Source: Sediminibacillus halophilus (lineage in GTDB: Bacteria; Bacillota; Bacilli; Bacillales; Amphibacillaceae). From it: DNA of 64,000 bases. The notes under the pieces were generated by a model. That model saw nothing but the letters and a program-made list of their open reading frames with translations. It was not told the DNA's origin and ran no database searches. How positions within the stretch are numbered: position 1 is the stretch's first letter; every line of letters begins with the position of its first letter. This document shows positions 1 through 9,458 of this stretch, one piece after another. Position numbers and translations under genes: made by a program. Location: contig NZ_FNHF01000001.1 of NCBI RefSeq assembly GCF_900103695.1, forward strand, positions 558,001 through 622,000, written 5' to 3'.

Positions 1-267
1 TGGGCCTTGTACATGCTTTTAGCCGGTGATACAGTTATGGGTATTCAGCTTGCTGTATTGGCTATTATCCTGTTGGCAATTAGAAGAACTGTGGAACCGA
101 AAGTAATGGGTCGACATATTGGGCTTTCGCCTTTAGCAACACTAATTGCCATGTACCTTGGTCTCCAGTTGATAGGAATTATCGGCTTTATCCTGGGTCC
201 TTTGCTGGTTATAGCTTTTAATTCAGCGAAAGAAGCTGGTATTATTAAATGGAACTTTAAAGTTTAG
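1..267 (+). CDS. AI-2E family (YtvI-like) membrane protein, C-terminal end
   Basis: Partial gene: the frame is open from the first base of the window and stops at 267, so the start lies outside. The 88 visible residues form three hydrophobic segments and carry a pattern typical of the last part of AI-2E/YtvI family permease-like proteins (VEPKVMGRHIGLSPLATLIA, then GIIGFILGPLL). YtvI is a sporulation-linked membrane protein in Bacillus, but the sub-family cannot be decided from the tail alone. It is followed 15 bases later by a strong terminator and converges on the acetyltransferase gene. Confidence 0.75.
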   Translation, partial: WALYMLLAGDTVMGIQLAVLAIILLAIRRTVEPKVMGRHIGLSPLATLIAMYLGLQLIGIIGFILGPLLVIAFNSAKEAGIIKWNFKV

Positions 268-281
268 TTGTATAGGTCGGC

Positions 282-321
282 AAAAACAGCCTATCCATTT
301 CCGTGGATAGGCTGTTTTTTT
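282..321. terminator. bidirectional rho-independent terminator
   Basis: A perfect 16-bp stem (282-297 with 304-319) has a 6-base loop, an A run on the left and a T run on the right. It can stop transcription both of the AI-2E gene (+) and of the acetyltransferase (-). Confidence 0.9.
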
Positions 322-856
322 ACAAGGAATTGGTTCCCTGGATGCTCTTTTTTTGGACCGCTCTTCTTTTTTCATATACCAATATACCTTTTTCGTTGGC
401 AACTTTTTTAAAACCATTCTTCTTAAGTACACGTTGAGAAGCAAGGTTTTCCTTATCACAACAAGCTCTGATCTTTTTTATTTGCTGGTAAAAAGCCCAT
501 TGGCACAAGGAACTTACTGCCTCCGTTGCATAACCTTGATTTTGCTTCTTTTGCAGAATTCGATACCCGATTTCAGCCGTCTTTTTCTGTTCGTCATAAG
601 CTCTGAATCCCGCTTCACCAATTATCCAGCCCTTTCGTTTTCCACGGATAATCCACGGTCCCATGCCAAGCGATACTTTTTTCTTCTCCAAGTCCTCCAA
701 ATAATATGGAAGCAAAGCTTTTAATGAATAATGGGGCCATTCTACATCATATGGGATATGTTTCTCAAAATAATACTCCATCGGATTTTTGATAAGCATT
801 TGGCCTTCTTTTAATGTTATAGGTTCTATAACCAACCTTGCGCTTTCTATATCCAT
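320..856 (-). CDS. GNAT family N-acetyltransferase
   Basis: About 178 residues with a GNAT (RimJ/RimL-like) fold. Visible landmarks are an N-terminal LVIEPIT strand, the acetyl-CoA loop region around QNQGYATEAVSSL (Q/RxxGxA type), and the closing pattern NLASQRVLKKNGFKKV. These enzymes transfer acetyl from acetyl-CoA to an amine; the substrate cannot be told. The frame extends to 901, but the ATG at 856 is preferred because an AGGAT-type ribosome site sits about 9 bases upstream and the protein then begins just before the first core strand. It is a single gene with its own terminator. Confidence 0.82.
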   Translation of the reverse strand: MDIESARLVIEPITLKEGQMLIKNPMEYYFEKHIPYDVEWPHYSLKALLPYYLEDLEKKKVSLGMGPWIIRGKRKGWIIGEAGFRAYDEQKKTAEIGYRILQKKQNQGYATEAVSSLCQWAFYQQIKKIRACCDKENLASQRVLKKNGFKKVANEKGILVYEKRRAVQKKSIQGTNSL

Positions 857-1002
857 TATAAACCGATCCTTTCGTACATGTTTATATAGCCTATATACCA
901 TTGGATTCGAAGAAATAAACGTACGAGCTCTTTAAAAGTGGGAAAAGAAATTGATATATTCACAATGGTAACCCCTGGTGAAGAAAAAAACTTTTATTTA
1001 AA

Positions 1003-1046
1003 AAGGGCTGTCCCAATCATCTATTATGACAATTGGGACAGCCTTA
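1003..1046 (-). terminator. terminator of the DUF420 gene
   Basis: A 12-bp stem (GGCTGTCCCAAT at 1006-1017 pairs with 1032-1043) is followed on the minus strand by a T-rich run. It lies 15 bases past the DUF420 stop codon. Confidence 0.85.
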
Positions 1047-1060
1047 TCAGGTGACTCCAT

Positions 1061-1516
1061 TTATAGGCCGAGAATTGCTTTGATCATACTTGTAGTTTCC
1101 CCGCCTTCAAAAAAGATATACAACAGCAGATAAACTGCTACACCAGTTATAGCAGTAAAAAACCAAATAATGCTCGTAACCGGACCGATCTTACGGTGTT
1201 TTCTGATTTTTCTTTTAAAAGCCAATGTCAGAGTCACAATTCCAAAAACAGCCCCTACTGTTGCAAGGATAATGTGAAAAATCAAGAAAATCGTGTAGTA
1301 AAGTTTAATATTATCAGGACCACCGAAACTGGTATTACCAATAAAAATGGTCCGCGACATATAAATGATAAAAAACAGCAAAGCGCTAATCGCAGCCGCT
1401 ATCATCGTACGTTTATGAGCAGCGAACTTATTATTTGCAACTAGATACCAGCCGATGGCAATAAGTACTGCACTCAATACGATAAAAAACGTGCTGATCG
1501 TTGGCAATATAGGCAT
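1061..1516 (-). CDS. DUF420 membrane protein, cytochrome oxidase assembly (CtaM/YozB family)
   Basis: 151 residues with four predicted membrane helices and the conserved early ISTFFIVLSAVLIAIGWYLV segment and HKRTM motif of DUF420. Homologues (CtaM of Staphylococcus aureus, YozB/CtaK of B. subtilis) are needed for assembly of heme-copper oxidases, probably at a copper-centre step. The gene lies 37 bases downstream of ctaG in the same direction and ends at a terminator, so it closes the ctaG unit. The start is ATG with a GGGAGAGG site 11 bases away. The family call is firm; the assembly role is inferred from context and homologues. Confidence 0.82.
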   Translation of the reverse strand: MPILPTISTFFIVLSAVLIAIGWYLVANNKFAAHKRTMIAAAISALLFFIIYMSRTIFIGNTSFGGPDNIKLYYTIFLIFHIILATVGAVFGIVTLTLAFKRKIRKHRKIGPVTSIIWFFTAITGVAVYLLLYIFFEGGETTSMIKAILGL

Positions 1517-1553
1517 AAGACTTTTAACCTCTCCCTGTTTTGAATAGTTCTAT

Positions 1554-2456
1554 TTATGCTTCTGTAGTTGTGTTTGTTGATGGCATTGGATCGACCTTGT
1601 CTACACTTTTATTGAACCAGCCAAAGAAAATCCGGGCTAAAACGAACCCATAAACAATTTCCTGCATGATTTTCATCAAAATTCCGCCTAGCTGCTGATC
1701 CTCTAAAACGGGTATTGGAGAAAACATTTCCGGTCCTGTCAATGGCAGCCCGTTTAAAACGGATTGAGGAACGCAAAGCGACATTGCTTGAATCCAACCA
1801 CTTGTTTCACTGTAAGTGGCATATAGCGAATGCCCGGAAAAAATGATTAAACCGCAAGCAGGTGTAATCAATACCCCATTAGCAAATATATAACCGATTT
1901 TCATAAGGGGCGATAGTTTGTCCATTTCTTTGATAGGCGTAAATATCGGCCACCAAACCAAAAATGCCGCTGCCAGTATCACAGTGGTAATGACAGCATG
2001 GGCAATTACATTTGCTTTGGCGAAATCGAATATGACTGGCATATGATACATAGAAAATAGCCCGTTGAACAATAGTAAAGCGATCAATGGTTTTGTCAAA
2101 AGGTGTAGCACCTGTTTTAAGCCCGGCACCGAAAAAACGCTTCTCCATATCCACTCTGGAATGCCTTTGATAATCAAAATCGGAAAAACTAAATAATACA
2201 GTGACATTTGTACCATGTGTGAAGTAAACATGATATGGGAAAGTAAATCGATTGGTGAACCTTTAATAAGATAAAGAATTACTAATCCAGTGTAAAAATA
2301 AATCAGCTGCTTTGAAGTTGGCCTGGCCTTATCAGTGAACCTCTCCCTGAAAGTAATAGTGATCAAATAATATAACAAGCCAAGGGCGATAACAAACAGC
2401 AGATAGTAAGGACTCCATAGAGCGCGAAAACCAAAAATTTGTAGTTCCAGCCACAT
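1554..2456 (-). CDS. ctaG: cytochrome c oxidase assembly factor CtaG
   Basis: 300 residues with about seven membrane helices; the caa3-type CtaG family, unrelated to the proteobacterial Cox11/CtaG. Conserved points seen are HMFTSHMVQMSLYY, a histidine-rich stretch between helices, and a C-terminal DQQLGGILMKIMQEIVYG segment. In Bacillus it is needed for active caa3 oxidase and is thought to help copper insertion. Here it is separated from ctaF by nearly 500 bases holding the oxidase-operon terminator and a repeat, so it is probably transcribed separately, together with the DUF420 gene. ATG start with a GGAG-type site. Confidence 0.92.
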   Translation of the reverse strand: MWLELQIFGFRALWSPYYLLFVIALGLLYYLITITFRERFTDKARPTSKQLIYFYTGLVILYLIKGSPIDLLSHIMFTSHMVQMSLYYLVFPILIIKGIPEWIWRSVFSVPGLKQVLHLLTKPLIALLLFNGLFSMYHMPVIFDFAKANVIAHAVITTVILAAAFLVWWPIFTPIKEMDKLSPLMKIGYIFANGVLITPACGLIIFSGHSLYATYSETSGWIQAMSLCVPQSVLNGLPLTGPEMFSPIPVLEDQQLGGILMKIMQEIVYGFVLARIFFGWFNKSVDKVDPMPSTNTTTEA

Positions 2457-2939
2457 AACAACCTCACTCCATCTAAAAAATTGCTTCTTCTATTATAACG
2501 CATCCCGTAACCTTATTGAGCATGTATTGTGACAATTTAAAAACAGATTGACCATTACATTCCTATATTATATCGCGTTTAACCTGTTTTTTGAAATCAA
2601 CCGAACAACTTTCCATAAACACTTAGGCTTATTTAACGATAAGTTTCCGATAGATATAATATAGGAAAAAACATCTTTTATTCTGTTGATAAATAAATGC
2701 AAAACGTCGCTGCAGTATAACAATGCGCTTTCCATGGCTACCGCCTCAGCCCTGCAGAGGCTGGCTCGAGGAAGCTCGCCAGCCGCCCGTGAAAAGCGGA
2801 GAGTGTTTCCGCAGCGTCGAACTAATACACAACGATATAGAGGGATGGAAGACGCATTCAAGCTATATCGCATGTTTGAATGGGTTTTGAATCGAGCCAA
2901 AAAAGGGTCCGGGAATAAGTTCCCCGGACCCTTTATATT
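2457..2939. repeat. ctaF-ctaG gap with a degenerate GC-rich repeat
   Basis: No convincing gene in this gap. Bases about 2727-2815 form a GC-rich, two-fold symmetric unit: it begins GCGCTTTCC and carries arms GGCTGGC and GCCAGCC around GAGGAAGCT, and ends in TTTCCGCAGCG. This resembles the dispersed intergenic repeat common in halophilic and alkaliphilic Bacillaceae. A 113-codon frame on the plus strand here is a by-product of the repeat. Confidence 0.55.
2899..2936 (-). terminator. terminator of the ctaCDEF operon
   Basis: A 12-bp stem (2902-2913 with 2922-2933, AAAGGGTCCGGG type) is followed by T residues on the minus strand, starting a few bases after the ctaF stop. Confidence 0.85.
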
Positions 2940-3254
2940 TTACCACCATATCAATACAGATAGTGTCAAGACAGTCATAAATGCAACAAACGCTCCTGCA
3001 TATATCATAAGAGCAGGCATTTCGTGACCCTTGTGGCTCATATGCATGAAATAGTATAGCTGGAATCCCACTTGAACTGCAGCCAGTACCAACAAAATCG
3101 GTATCACAAACAACTTGCTCAGATCCGCCTTCACCATTCCGAATGCGATGAGCGTAAATACGATCATCAATGCAAAGGTGATAACCTGTTGTTTCATTTC
3201 TTCCTTGTTTTTTTTCCGTTTGTAATTTTCATGAATATTGGTGTTCTCGGCCAT
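2940..3254 (-). CDS. ctaF: cytochrome c oxidase subunit IVB
   Basis: 104 residues: a charged N-terminus, then three membrane helices (about residues 22-42, 48-70 and 80-103). The small subunit IV (CtaF) of caa3 oxidases has exactly this form, with the LYYFMHMSHKGHEMP loop between helices 2 and 3. It stabilises the core complex and has no redox centre. Start ATG with GGGGGTGATC just upstream, 3 bases after the ctaE stop; last gene of the ctaC-D-E-F run before the terminator. Confidence 0.93.
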   Translation of the reverse strand: MAENTNIHENYKRKKNKEEMKQQVITFALMIVFTLIAFGMVKADLSKLFVIPILLVLAAVQVGFQLYYFMHMSHKGHEMPALMIYAGAFVAFMTVLTLSVLIWW

Positions 3255-3257
3255 GGC

Positions 3258-3875
3258 TTAGATCACCCCCATCAGATAAACAACTGTGAAGATAAACACC
3301 CATACAACATCGATAAAGTGCCAATACAGGCTGGCAATATAGAATTTTGGTGCATTGTATAAGTTCAGTCCTCGTTTTGCATTCCGGACCATCAAGGCTA
3401 TGATCCATAATAAACCGAACGTCACGTGTCCTCCATGGAATCCGACCAGTGTGTAGAAAGCCGAACCGAATGCAGAGGAACGAAGAGTAAAACCTTCACC
3501 ATGGATGTAGTGATAAAACTCGAAAAGCTCACAGCCCAGGAAACCAAGTCCCAGAAGAACAGTGACTCCAAGCCATAATTGCATCTTGCCGAAACTGTTA
3601 TTTTTCATATGGTACATTGCATAAACACTGGTAAGTGAGCTGGTTAGAAGTAGCATGGTCATAACAAATACTAATTCCAGACCAAATAGTTCCTCGGAAC
3701 CTGGTCCATCATTAGTCGAATTTCTCAATGCTAAGTAAGTACCAAACAAACTTGCGAACAAAACAGTTTCTCCACCTAGGAAAAACCAGAACCCTAGAAA
3801 TTTGTTCTTTCCTTCCAGGGTAGCTCTTTCGGGCTGTTCCGGCATAGTTTCCGGATTCAATGTTTGATCACTCAT
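3258..3875 (-). CDS. ctaE: cytochrome c oxidase subunit III
   Basis: 205 residues with five membrane helices, heme-copper oxidase subunit III family. Conserved signatures are FWFFLGGETVLFASLFGTYL, the GFHGGHVTFGLLW helix and the closing YWHFIDVVWVFIFTVVYL. It is part of the caa3 oxidase in the cytoplasmic membrane. Its ATG overlaps the ctaD stop by one base (TAATG), which indicates translational coupling. Confidence 0.95.
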   Translation of the reverse strand: MSDQTLNPETMPEQPERATLEGKNKFLGFWFFLGGETVLFASLFGTYLALRNSTNDGPGSEELFGLELVFVMTMLLLTSSLTSVYAMYHMKNNSFGKMQLWLGVTVLLGLGFLGCELFEFYHYIHGEGFTLRSSAFGSAFYTLVGFHGGHVTFGLLWIIALMVRNAKRGLNLYNAPKFYIASLYWHFIDVVWVFIFTVVYLMGVI

Positions 3876-5734
3876 TATTGTTCAGCCCCCTCTTCTTCTA
3901 AATCTTCTTTATGGATATGGTGTCCAAGGTCGTCTTTCACCGATCTGGTCAACATGCATCCAAGTGTAATACCCATGCCAAGAATGACTAACCATAGGTA
4001 GGACAAATTGTCGACTTGATAAATAAATCCAAATCCGGCGATGAACAATCCAAGCGACATAATAAATGGCAGAATAGATGGATTCGGCATATGAATGTCA
4101 TCCAGCGGCTCTGCTGGAGTGATGCCTTTTCGTCCCTCCATTTTTTCAATCCATAAAGGATCAAGTCCACGTACCAATGGGGTCTGTTTAAAGTTGTAAT
4201 GAGGCGGTGGCGATGGAATCGACCATTCCAGCGTTCGTCCGTCCCATGGATCCCCACTTACTTTCGGTGCTTTCACAGACGTATAAATGACATTGATGAC
4301 AAACACGATAGCACCGAACGCCATAAAAAACGCACCGATACTGCTCACCAGGTTTCCTGTATCTAAGTGCTGCCCCGGCAAGAATGTCCAGTAACGACGA
4401 GGCATTCCCATCAGACCGAGGAAGTGCTGAATAAAGAATGTTAAATGGAAACCGGCAAAGAATGTCCAGAATGTAATTTGTCCCAATGTTTCATTAAGAA
4501 TTTTACCAAACATTTTCGGCCACCAGTAATGCATGGCAGCGAACAGGCCAAACACTACCCCGCCGACAATGACATAATGGAAGTGGGCAACAACGAAATA
4601 CGTATCATGGTACTGATAGTCTGCTGCTGCGGCCGCCAACATGACACCTGTCGTCCCGCCAATGGTAAACGAAGGAATAAACCCTAACGCCCATAACATG
4701 GCAGAATTGATGGTTATGGTTCCCCCCCATAAGGTGAACAACCAGTTAAAGATTTTGATACCTGTTGGAACGGCAATAGCCATTGTTGCAATCGCAAAAA
4801 TAGAGTTGGCAGCAGGTCCTAGACCGGTTGCAAACATATGATGCGCCCAAACCATGAATCCTAGAAAACCAATCAGTGTGGTCGCAAACACCATTGCTGT
4901 ATAACCGAACAATCGTTTTTTCGAGAACGTCGATAGTACATCACTAAATACCCCGAATGCAGGGAGTATCAAAATGTACACTTCCGGATGTCCGAATATC
5001 CAGAATAAGTGCTCCCAAATGACCGAGTTACCGCCCATCGAAGCATTGAAGAATCCTGCACCGAATAAACGATCGAACATTAACAGAAACAAGCCGACTG
5101 TCAATGCCGGAAATGCAAACAAAATCAATGTGCTTGTTACAAGTGCTGTCCAAGTGAATAGCGGCATCCGCATGTAAGTCATTCCTGGTGCACGCATATT
5201 GATGATGGTGACAAGGAAGTTAATGCCGCCAATCAATGTCCCTGCACCGGATATTTGCAAGCCTAATACGTAAAAGTCCACACCGTGCCCTGGCGACACA
5301 GCTGACAGTGGTGCATAGGCAGTCCATCCTGCGTCGGGAGCTCCTCCGAGGAACCAGCCGCAGTTAAGAATAAGGCCGCCAAACAAAAACAGCCAAAAAC
5401 CCAATGAATTCAAAAACGGGAATGCCACGTCCCTGGCTCCTATTTGTAATGGAACAACAGCATTCAAGATAGCGAATATTAACGGCATTGCTGCCAGAAA
5501 TATCATGGTCGTTCCGTGCATTGTCAATAACTCATTATAAAAGCCAGCGCTAACAAAATCATTATCTGGTTTTATTAGCTGAATACGGATCATTAATGCT
5601 TCCAGTCCACCTACCAGGAAAAACAAACCACCAGCCACTAAATATAAATGGGCAATTTTTTTATGGTCGACAGTGGTTAAGTAATCCCAGATAAATGCGC
5701 CGAAGCCTTTTTTTTGCGCAACTGCAGTACTCAC
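3875..5734 (-). CDS. ctaD: cytochrome c oxidase subunit I (caa3 type)
   Basis: 619 residues, about the size of Bacillus caa3 subunit I, with extra helices beyond the 12-helix core. Catalytic landmarks are GHPEVYILILPAFG (CuB histidine and the cross-linked tyrosine), the HH pair in WAHHMFATG (CuB ligands), and HDTYFVVAHFHYV (heme a and a3 ligands). It reduces O2 to water with electrons from subunit II and pumps protons. It lies between ctaC and ctaE, 37 bases from ctaC, with ATG start and a GGGAGG site. Confidence 0.97.
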   Translation of the reverse strand: MSTAVAQKKGFGAFIWDYLTTVDHKKIAHLYLVAGGLFFLVGGLEALMIRIQLIKPDNDFVSAGFYNELLTMHGTTMIFLAAMPLIFAILNAVVPLQIGARDVAFPFLNSLGFWLFLFGGLILNCGWFLGGAPDAGWTAYAPLSAVSPGHGVDFYVLGLQISGAGTLIGGINFLVTIINMRAPGMTYMRMPLFTWTALVTSTLILFAFPALTVGLFLLMFDRLFGAGFFNASMGGNSVIWEHLFWIFGHPEVYILILPAFGVFSDVLSTFSKKRLFGYTAMVFATTLIGFLGFMVWAHHMFATGLGPAANSIFAIATMAIAVPTGIKIFNWLFTLWGGTITINSAMLWALGFIPSFTIGGTTGVMLAAAAADYQYHDTYFVVAHFHYVIVGGVVFGLFAAMHYWWPKMFGKILNETLGQITFWTFFAGFHLTFFIQHFLGLMGMPRRYWTFLPGQHLDTGNLVSSIGAFFMAFGAIVFVINVIYTSVKAPKVSGDPWDGRTLEWSIPSPPPHYNFKQTPLVRGLDPLWIEKMEGRKGITPAEPLDDIHMPNPSILPFIMSLGLFIAGFGFIYQVDNLSYLWLVILGMGITLGCMLTRSVKDDLGHHIHKEDLEEEGAEQ

Positions 5735-5771
5735 GCTTTTAAACCTCCCTTAACCTCTTCCATCCCTTTTT

Positions 5772-6830
5772 TTACTCGTTTGTCTCTGCACTTTCAGGAG
5801 TAATATCCGATGGTTGTAATTGTAGTAAATAGTCAGCGATTTTTTCTGCTTCTTCCCGGCTGACATCATAATTGGCATCTGCCATTTTGTTGCCTGGTTT
5901 CATGCTTTCTGGATCCATGATCCAATCAACAATGTTATCTTTGGTGTGTTCATTCACACCCGCCAAGGTTGTACGGTCACCAAAGTTCGTCAGGTTCGGC
6001 CCAGTGGCAGCTGGAGATGCGCCAATCGCATGACAGCCGATACAGCTGTTATCCTGGAACAATTGTTGACCTTCTTGAGCGTCAGCTGTTTCCGGTTGTG
6101 CTTCCGGATCCACATTTTGCATATCTTCCACCCATTGGTCGAATTCTTCAGGACTTACAGCGATTACTTTAAAGTCCATCAATGAATGGGATGTACCACA
6201 AAACTCCGCACATTTTCCATCGTATACTCCTTCTTCATCTGCCTGAATATACATGGTGTTTTCGTTTTCCGGATGCAAATCCATTTTACCGGAGAGTGCT
6301 GGCACCCAGAAAGAGTGAAGTACATCACTGGTTTTCATATTCAAATACACTTTTTCACCAGTAGGGATATATAAGTCCTGGCTTGTTTGAATTTCTTGCC
6401 CTTCATAATTAAAATGCCACCAGAACTGGTTACCAGTTACATTTACGTTCAAAGATTCATCTGCAGCGCTTTCGTCTGCCAAGTCAAACGTAATAGCAAC
6501 AGTAGGAATCGCAATGATGACAAGTAAAATAATAGGGATAACGGTCCAAATCACTTCCAACGCTTTGTTCCCCTCTGTTTGCGGTGGAATGTAATCCTCT
6601 CTTCCTTTTTTCTTTCTAAATCGAACAATGACAATTGCATAAATCACCATTACGACGATAAACACAAATATCATGACGCCTAAAGAAATATTGATAAGGT
6701 TCAAGGCAGCTTTGGATCCATAACCTTTAGGTGTTAAGGCACTTAGATTTTCTTTTCCACAGCCTGTAAGTACAAGCATCAAGAAACCGAATATACCGAG
6801 TGCCCGGAACTTTCCCATCCAACCTTTCAT
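5772..6830 (-). CDS. ctaC: cytochrome c oxidase subunit II with fused cytochrome c
   Basis: 352 residues. A lipoprotein signal ends at LVLTGC (about residue 24), followed by two membrane helices, an extracellular CuA domain (CAEFCGTSH, with an earlier His in VLHSFWVPALSGKMD and a later Met), and a C-terminal cytochrome c domain with the heme motif CIGCH at residues 263-267 and a Met ligand candidate in GNKMAD. The fused cytochrome makes this a caa3-type cytochrome c oxidase, not a quinol oxidase. First gene of the ctaC-D-E-F run, 180 bases after ctaB. Confidence 0.96.
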   Translation of the reverse strand: MKGWMGKFRALGIFGFLMLVLTGCGKENLSALTPKGYGSKAALNLINISLGVMIFVFIVVMVIYAIVIVRFRKKKGREDYIPPQTEGNKALEVIWTVIPIILLVIIAIPTVAITFDLADESAADESLNVNVTGNQFWWHFNYEGQEIQTSQDLYIPTGEKVYLNMKTSDVLHSFWVPALSGKMDLHPENENTMYIQADEEGVYDGKCAEFCGTSHSLMDFKVIAVSPEEFDQWVEDMQNVDPEAQPETADAQEGQQLFQDNSCIGCHAIGASPAATGPNLTNFGDRTTLAGVNEHTKDNIVDWIMDPESMKPGNKMADANYDVSREEAEKIADYLLQLQPSDITPESAETNE

Positions 6831-7010
6831 TCGAATGATACCTCTCTTTCTCTTGTGTCCTTTTATTTAAATAATTAGAATACACAGGTATAAGTTCGTT
6901 AGTATGTAAGCAGGACGGCTTGTTAAATCTACCGTAACACATTTGAAGCCAAGGTACGAACAAGCCGAATCAACCTGCCATTTATCTGAACTTTTCAAAC
7001 GTATTCTAAA

Positions 7011-7946
7011 TTAATTAACAACACCCGGAAGCGTTACTAATACCATGGTTACAAATAGTATCATCAAATAATTCAAAGAATAAACAAACATGAGGTTTGC
7101 CCATTTCCTGCTATTCTTCATAAAAAAGCCGCTTATGCCCAAAATCAGCCAGCCTGCATTCAACAACCCGGCAATGATCAGAAATACCTTGCCCAATGAG
7201 AATAAGTAAAAAGGCAATGGTAATAAACAAGCTACGTAGATAACCATTTGTCTTCTGGTAATGGCAAACCCGTGAACGGCCGGAAGCATCGGTATGCCTG
7301 CCGCTTTATATTCTTTACATTTTTTTATGGCCAACGCCAGAAAATGCGGCGTCTGCCATAGAAACATGATCAAAAACAAAATAAAAGCCGCAGCATGCGG
7401 GCTTGGATCAACTGCTGCCCACCCGATCACCGGCGGCACCGCACCTGACAAACTGCCGACAGCGGTGTTGATTGTGTACCTTCTTTTTGTCCACATCGTG
7501 TACAGAACAACATAGGCAAACCACCCAAATGCTCCAATCAAGGCAGCTTCCATAGTCGTGAACGACAAGAGCACAGCGCCGGCCAATGAAGTTAAAATCC
7601 CCATTGCAAGAATTACTTTCAAAGGGATGCTTCCAGTAACAGTTGGACGATTTTTCGTCCGTTTCATGATTGGATCGATATCTCGGTCGTAATAATTATT
7701 TAGTATGCAGCCTCCGGCAATCAACAAAGCCGTCCCAGCCACCATTAATATCAATTTACCCCAATAATCCGACAGAATACCTCCAGTAAAATACAGCGCC
7801 AGCCAGAATCCGGCAAAAGCAGTGATCAAATTGGAATTTATGATACCTACTTTAATGAGAGCCATTATATCCGCCCAGAGAGCAGACTTATCTTCGCTGT
7901 CTGTCTTCCCTATTACATGAGAAGAAGTTGCTTCTACTTTATTCAT
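7011..7946 (-). CDS. ctaB: protoheme IX farnesyltransferase (heme O synthase)
   Basis: 311 residues, UbiA prenyltransferase superfamily, eight to nine membrane helices. The first aspartate-rich motif is [19 protein letters not shown]. The enzyme adds farnesyl from farnesyl diphosphate to heme B, giving heme O, the substrate of CtaA. A soluble lead of about 30 residues is normal for Bacillus CtaB. It is divergent from ctaA and upstream of ctaC; ATG start, with GGAGGG about 12 bases away. Confidence 0.95.
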   Translation of the reverse strand: MNKVEATSSHVIGKTDSEDKSALWADIMALIKVGIINSNLITAFAGFWLALYFTGGILSDYWGKLILMVAGTALLIAGGCILNNYYDRDIDPIMKRTKNRPTVTGSIPLKVILAMGILTSLAGAVLLSFTTMEAALIGAFGWFAYVVLYTMWTKRRYTINTAVGSLSGAVPPVIGWAAVDPSPHAAAFILFLIMFLWQTPHFLALAIKKCKEYKAAGIPMLPAVHGFAITRRQMVIYVACLLPLPFYLFSLGKVFLIIAGLLNAGWLILGISGFFMKNSRKWANLMFVYSLNYLMILFVTMVLVTLPGVVN

Positions 7947-8464
7947 TCTAGCCTACAACCCTCCTTCCAGCTCCCTTTACAATCAAACGCCTGGATAAAA
8001 AGCTTTCAGAAGCTTTCATCTCTTTAAAAATGTGGTTGATCGTCAATGTTGTTAGTATAACCTATTTTTAACAACTACGCAGGTTATATCCATATTGTAT
8101 CACGGATTTGATTTTCCATCTATTTAACTAAACGCCGTAAAACCGGCTTTTTGCCAAAAGAAAGAATGACAATTTTGTGAACGAAAGGACAAAATAAAAT
8201 TAAAGGCACAGAAGCCTTTAATTAATATGGAAGAGCCGAAACTGCGGTCGAATCAACTCTTACGGCGTCGATAAATAAGACCATCAAATCCTCATATTTA
8301 TTTCTAGCAAACAAATATCAACAATGCAAGGCTTTTTTTGATTTTTTTATAGTGAAAATAGCCGTCAAACATGGTAGTATAACCTTTGTATGTTTGGACG
8401 TGTTATCTGTTCGGCTGATTGACAGCCTAAAAAAACTTTTCCACTAAGATTGTGAGGTGGAACC
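7947..8464. other. ctaA-ctaB divergent regulatory region
   Basis: 518 bases without a gene, between divergently transcribed ctaA and ctaB, so both promoters must lie here. It is A/T rich. The clearest structure is a perfect 10-bp inverted repeat with a 6-base loop at 8198-8223. In B. subtilis this region is controlled by ResD and CcpA, but I cannot point to sites that match well. Confidence 0.5.
8198..8223. promoter_or_regulatory. perfect inverted repeat in ctaA-ctaB region
   Basis: AATTAAAGGC at 8198-8207 pairs with GCCTTTAATT at 8214-8223 across 6 bases. There is no T run, so it is a candidate operator or leader hairpin rather than a terminator. Confidence 0.45.
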
Positions 8465-9361
8465 TTGGTTAAGTTCCTTAAAAGTTTATCTATCATAGCT
8501 ACGATTACCATGATACTTGTTCTGCTTGGAGGTGCACTGGTAACCAAAACTGGTTCAGGGATGGGCTGTGGAGCAAACTGGCCCATTTGCGAAGGCGAGC
8601 TTTCCGCAGAATTGATCATTGAATTAAGTCATCGTCTTGTCTCTGGAGCAGCCGGAATCATAGTACTGCTGTTATCGGTTCTCTCCTGGAAATTTGTCGG
8701 CCATATCAGAGAAGTGAAGTTTCTATCTTTTGTTTCCATTTTCTTTTTAGTACTACAAGGTTTGATCGGTGCGGCTGCTGTATTGTGGTCCCAGTCCGAT
8801 TTCGTCCTTGCCATGCATTTCGGGATTTCGTTGATTTCCTTTGCGGCAGTGTTTTTACTTACTTTGCTGATTTTTGAAATTGATCAGAAGTTCGATGCAC
8901 GTTCTCTGATCATCGAAAAAGGAATTCGCCGACACTTCTACGGATTATTCATTTATATTTTGTTAGTGGTTTATACGGGAGCACTGGTGCGGCACGCTCA
9001 TGCAAGCCTGGCATGCCCGAGCTGGCCATTTTGTGATAATCGTACACCTCTCGCCCTTGAATTTCACTTTACCCAATGGATTCAAATGGGGCACAGATTG
9101 GCTGCAGGTTTGGCATTTGTTTGGACATTATACTTAATGGTTAAGATTTACCGCCGTTATAAACATAATCGAGTTATGCTCTGGGGATGGGTTACAGCAT
9201 CTCTCCTGATGATCACCCAGGTTGCACTGGGAGCAATCGTGATTTTCAGTATGGTCAATTTGACTGCTGCACTATTTCACGCATTAATCATTTCTATTTA
9301 TTTTGGCGTTCTCAGCTATTTTATCCTGCTCTCTTCCCGGAGCGCTAAATTCGAAAGTTGA
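8465..9361 (+). CDS. ctaA: heme A synthase
   Basis: 298 residues, eight membrane helices arranged as two similar four-helix halves. Each half carries the expected histidines (ELSHRLVSG and MHFGIS in the first; QMGHRLAAG and LFHALI in the second). Both cysteine pairs are present: CGANWPIC in the first extracellular loop and CPSWPFC in the second. The enzyme oxidises heme O to heme A for caa3 oxidase. The start is TTG at 8465, chosen because GAGGTGG lies four bases upstream and no in-frame ATG precedes the first helix. Converges on ftsW across a shared terminator; pycA, which sits between these genes in B. subtilis, is not here. Confidence 0.95.
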   Translation: MVKFLKSLSIIATITMILVLLGGALVTKTGSGMGCGANWPICEGELSAELIIELSHRLVSGAAGIIVLLLSVLSWKFVGHIREVKFLSFVSIFFLVLQGLIGAAAVLWSQSDFVLAMHFGISLISFAAVFLLTLLIFEIDQKFDARSLIIEKGIRRHFYGLFIYILLVVYTGALVRHAHASLACPSWPFCDNRTPLALEFHFTQWIQMGHRLAAGLAFVWTLYLMVKIYRRYKHNRVMLWGWVTASLLMITQVALGAIVIFSMVNLTAALFHALIISIYFGVLSYFILLSSRSAKFES

Positions 9362-9380
9362 ACGCAATATGGCAAAACAC

Positions 9381-9420
9381 GAAAAGCACCCTTTCTTGAA
9401 TAGAAAAGGGTGCTTTTTCG
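9381..9420. terminator. bidirectional terminator between ctaA and ftsW
   Basis: An AAAAGCACCCTTT arm pairs with AAAGGGTGCTTTTT. A run on one side and T run on the other serve convergent ctaA and ftsW. Confidence 0.9.
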
Positions 9421-9458
9421 ATTAGTCATGTATGTTTACAACATGTATAGGATACTGC

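Noticed and set aside
2686-3027. 113-codon frame on the plus strand
   Set aside because: It runs through the GC-rich repeat and the ctaF terminator into antisense ctaF; no ribosome site and no family features.
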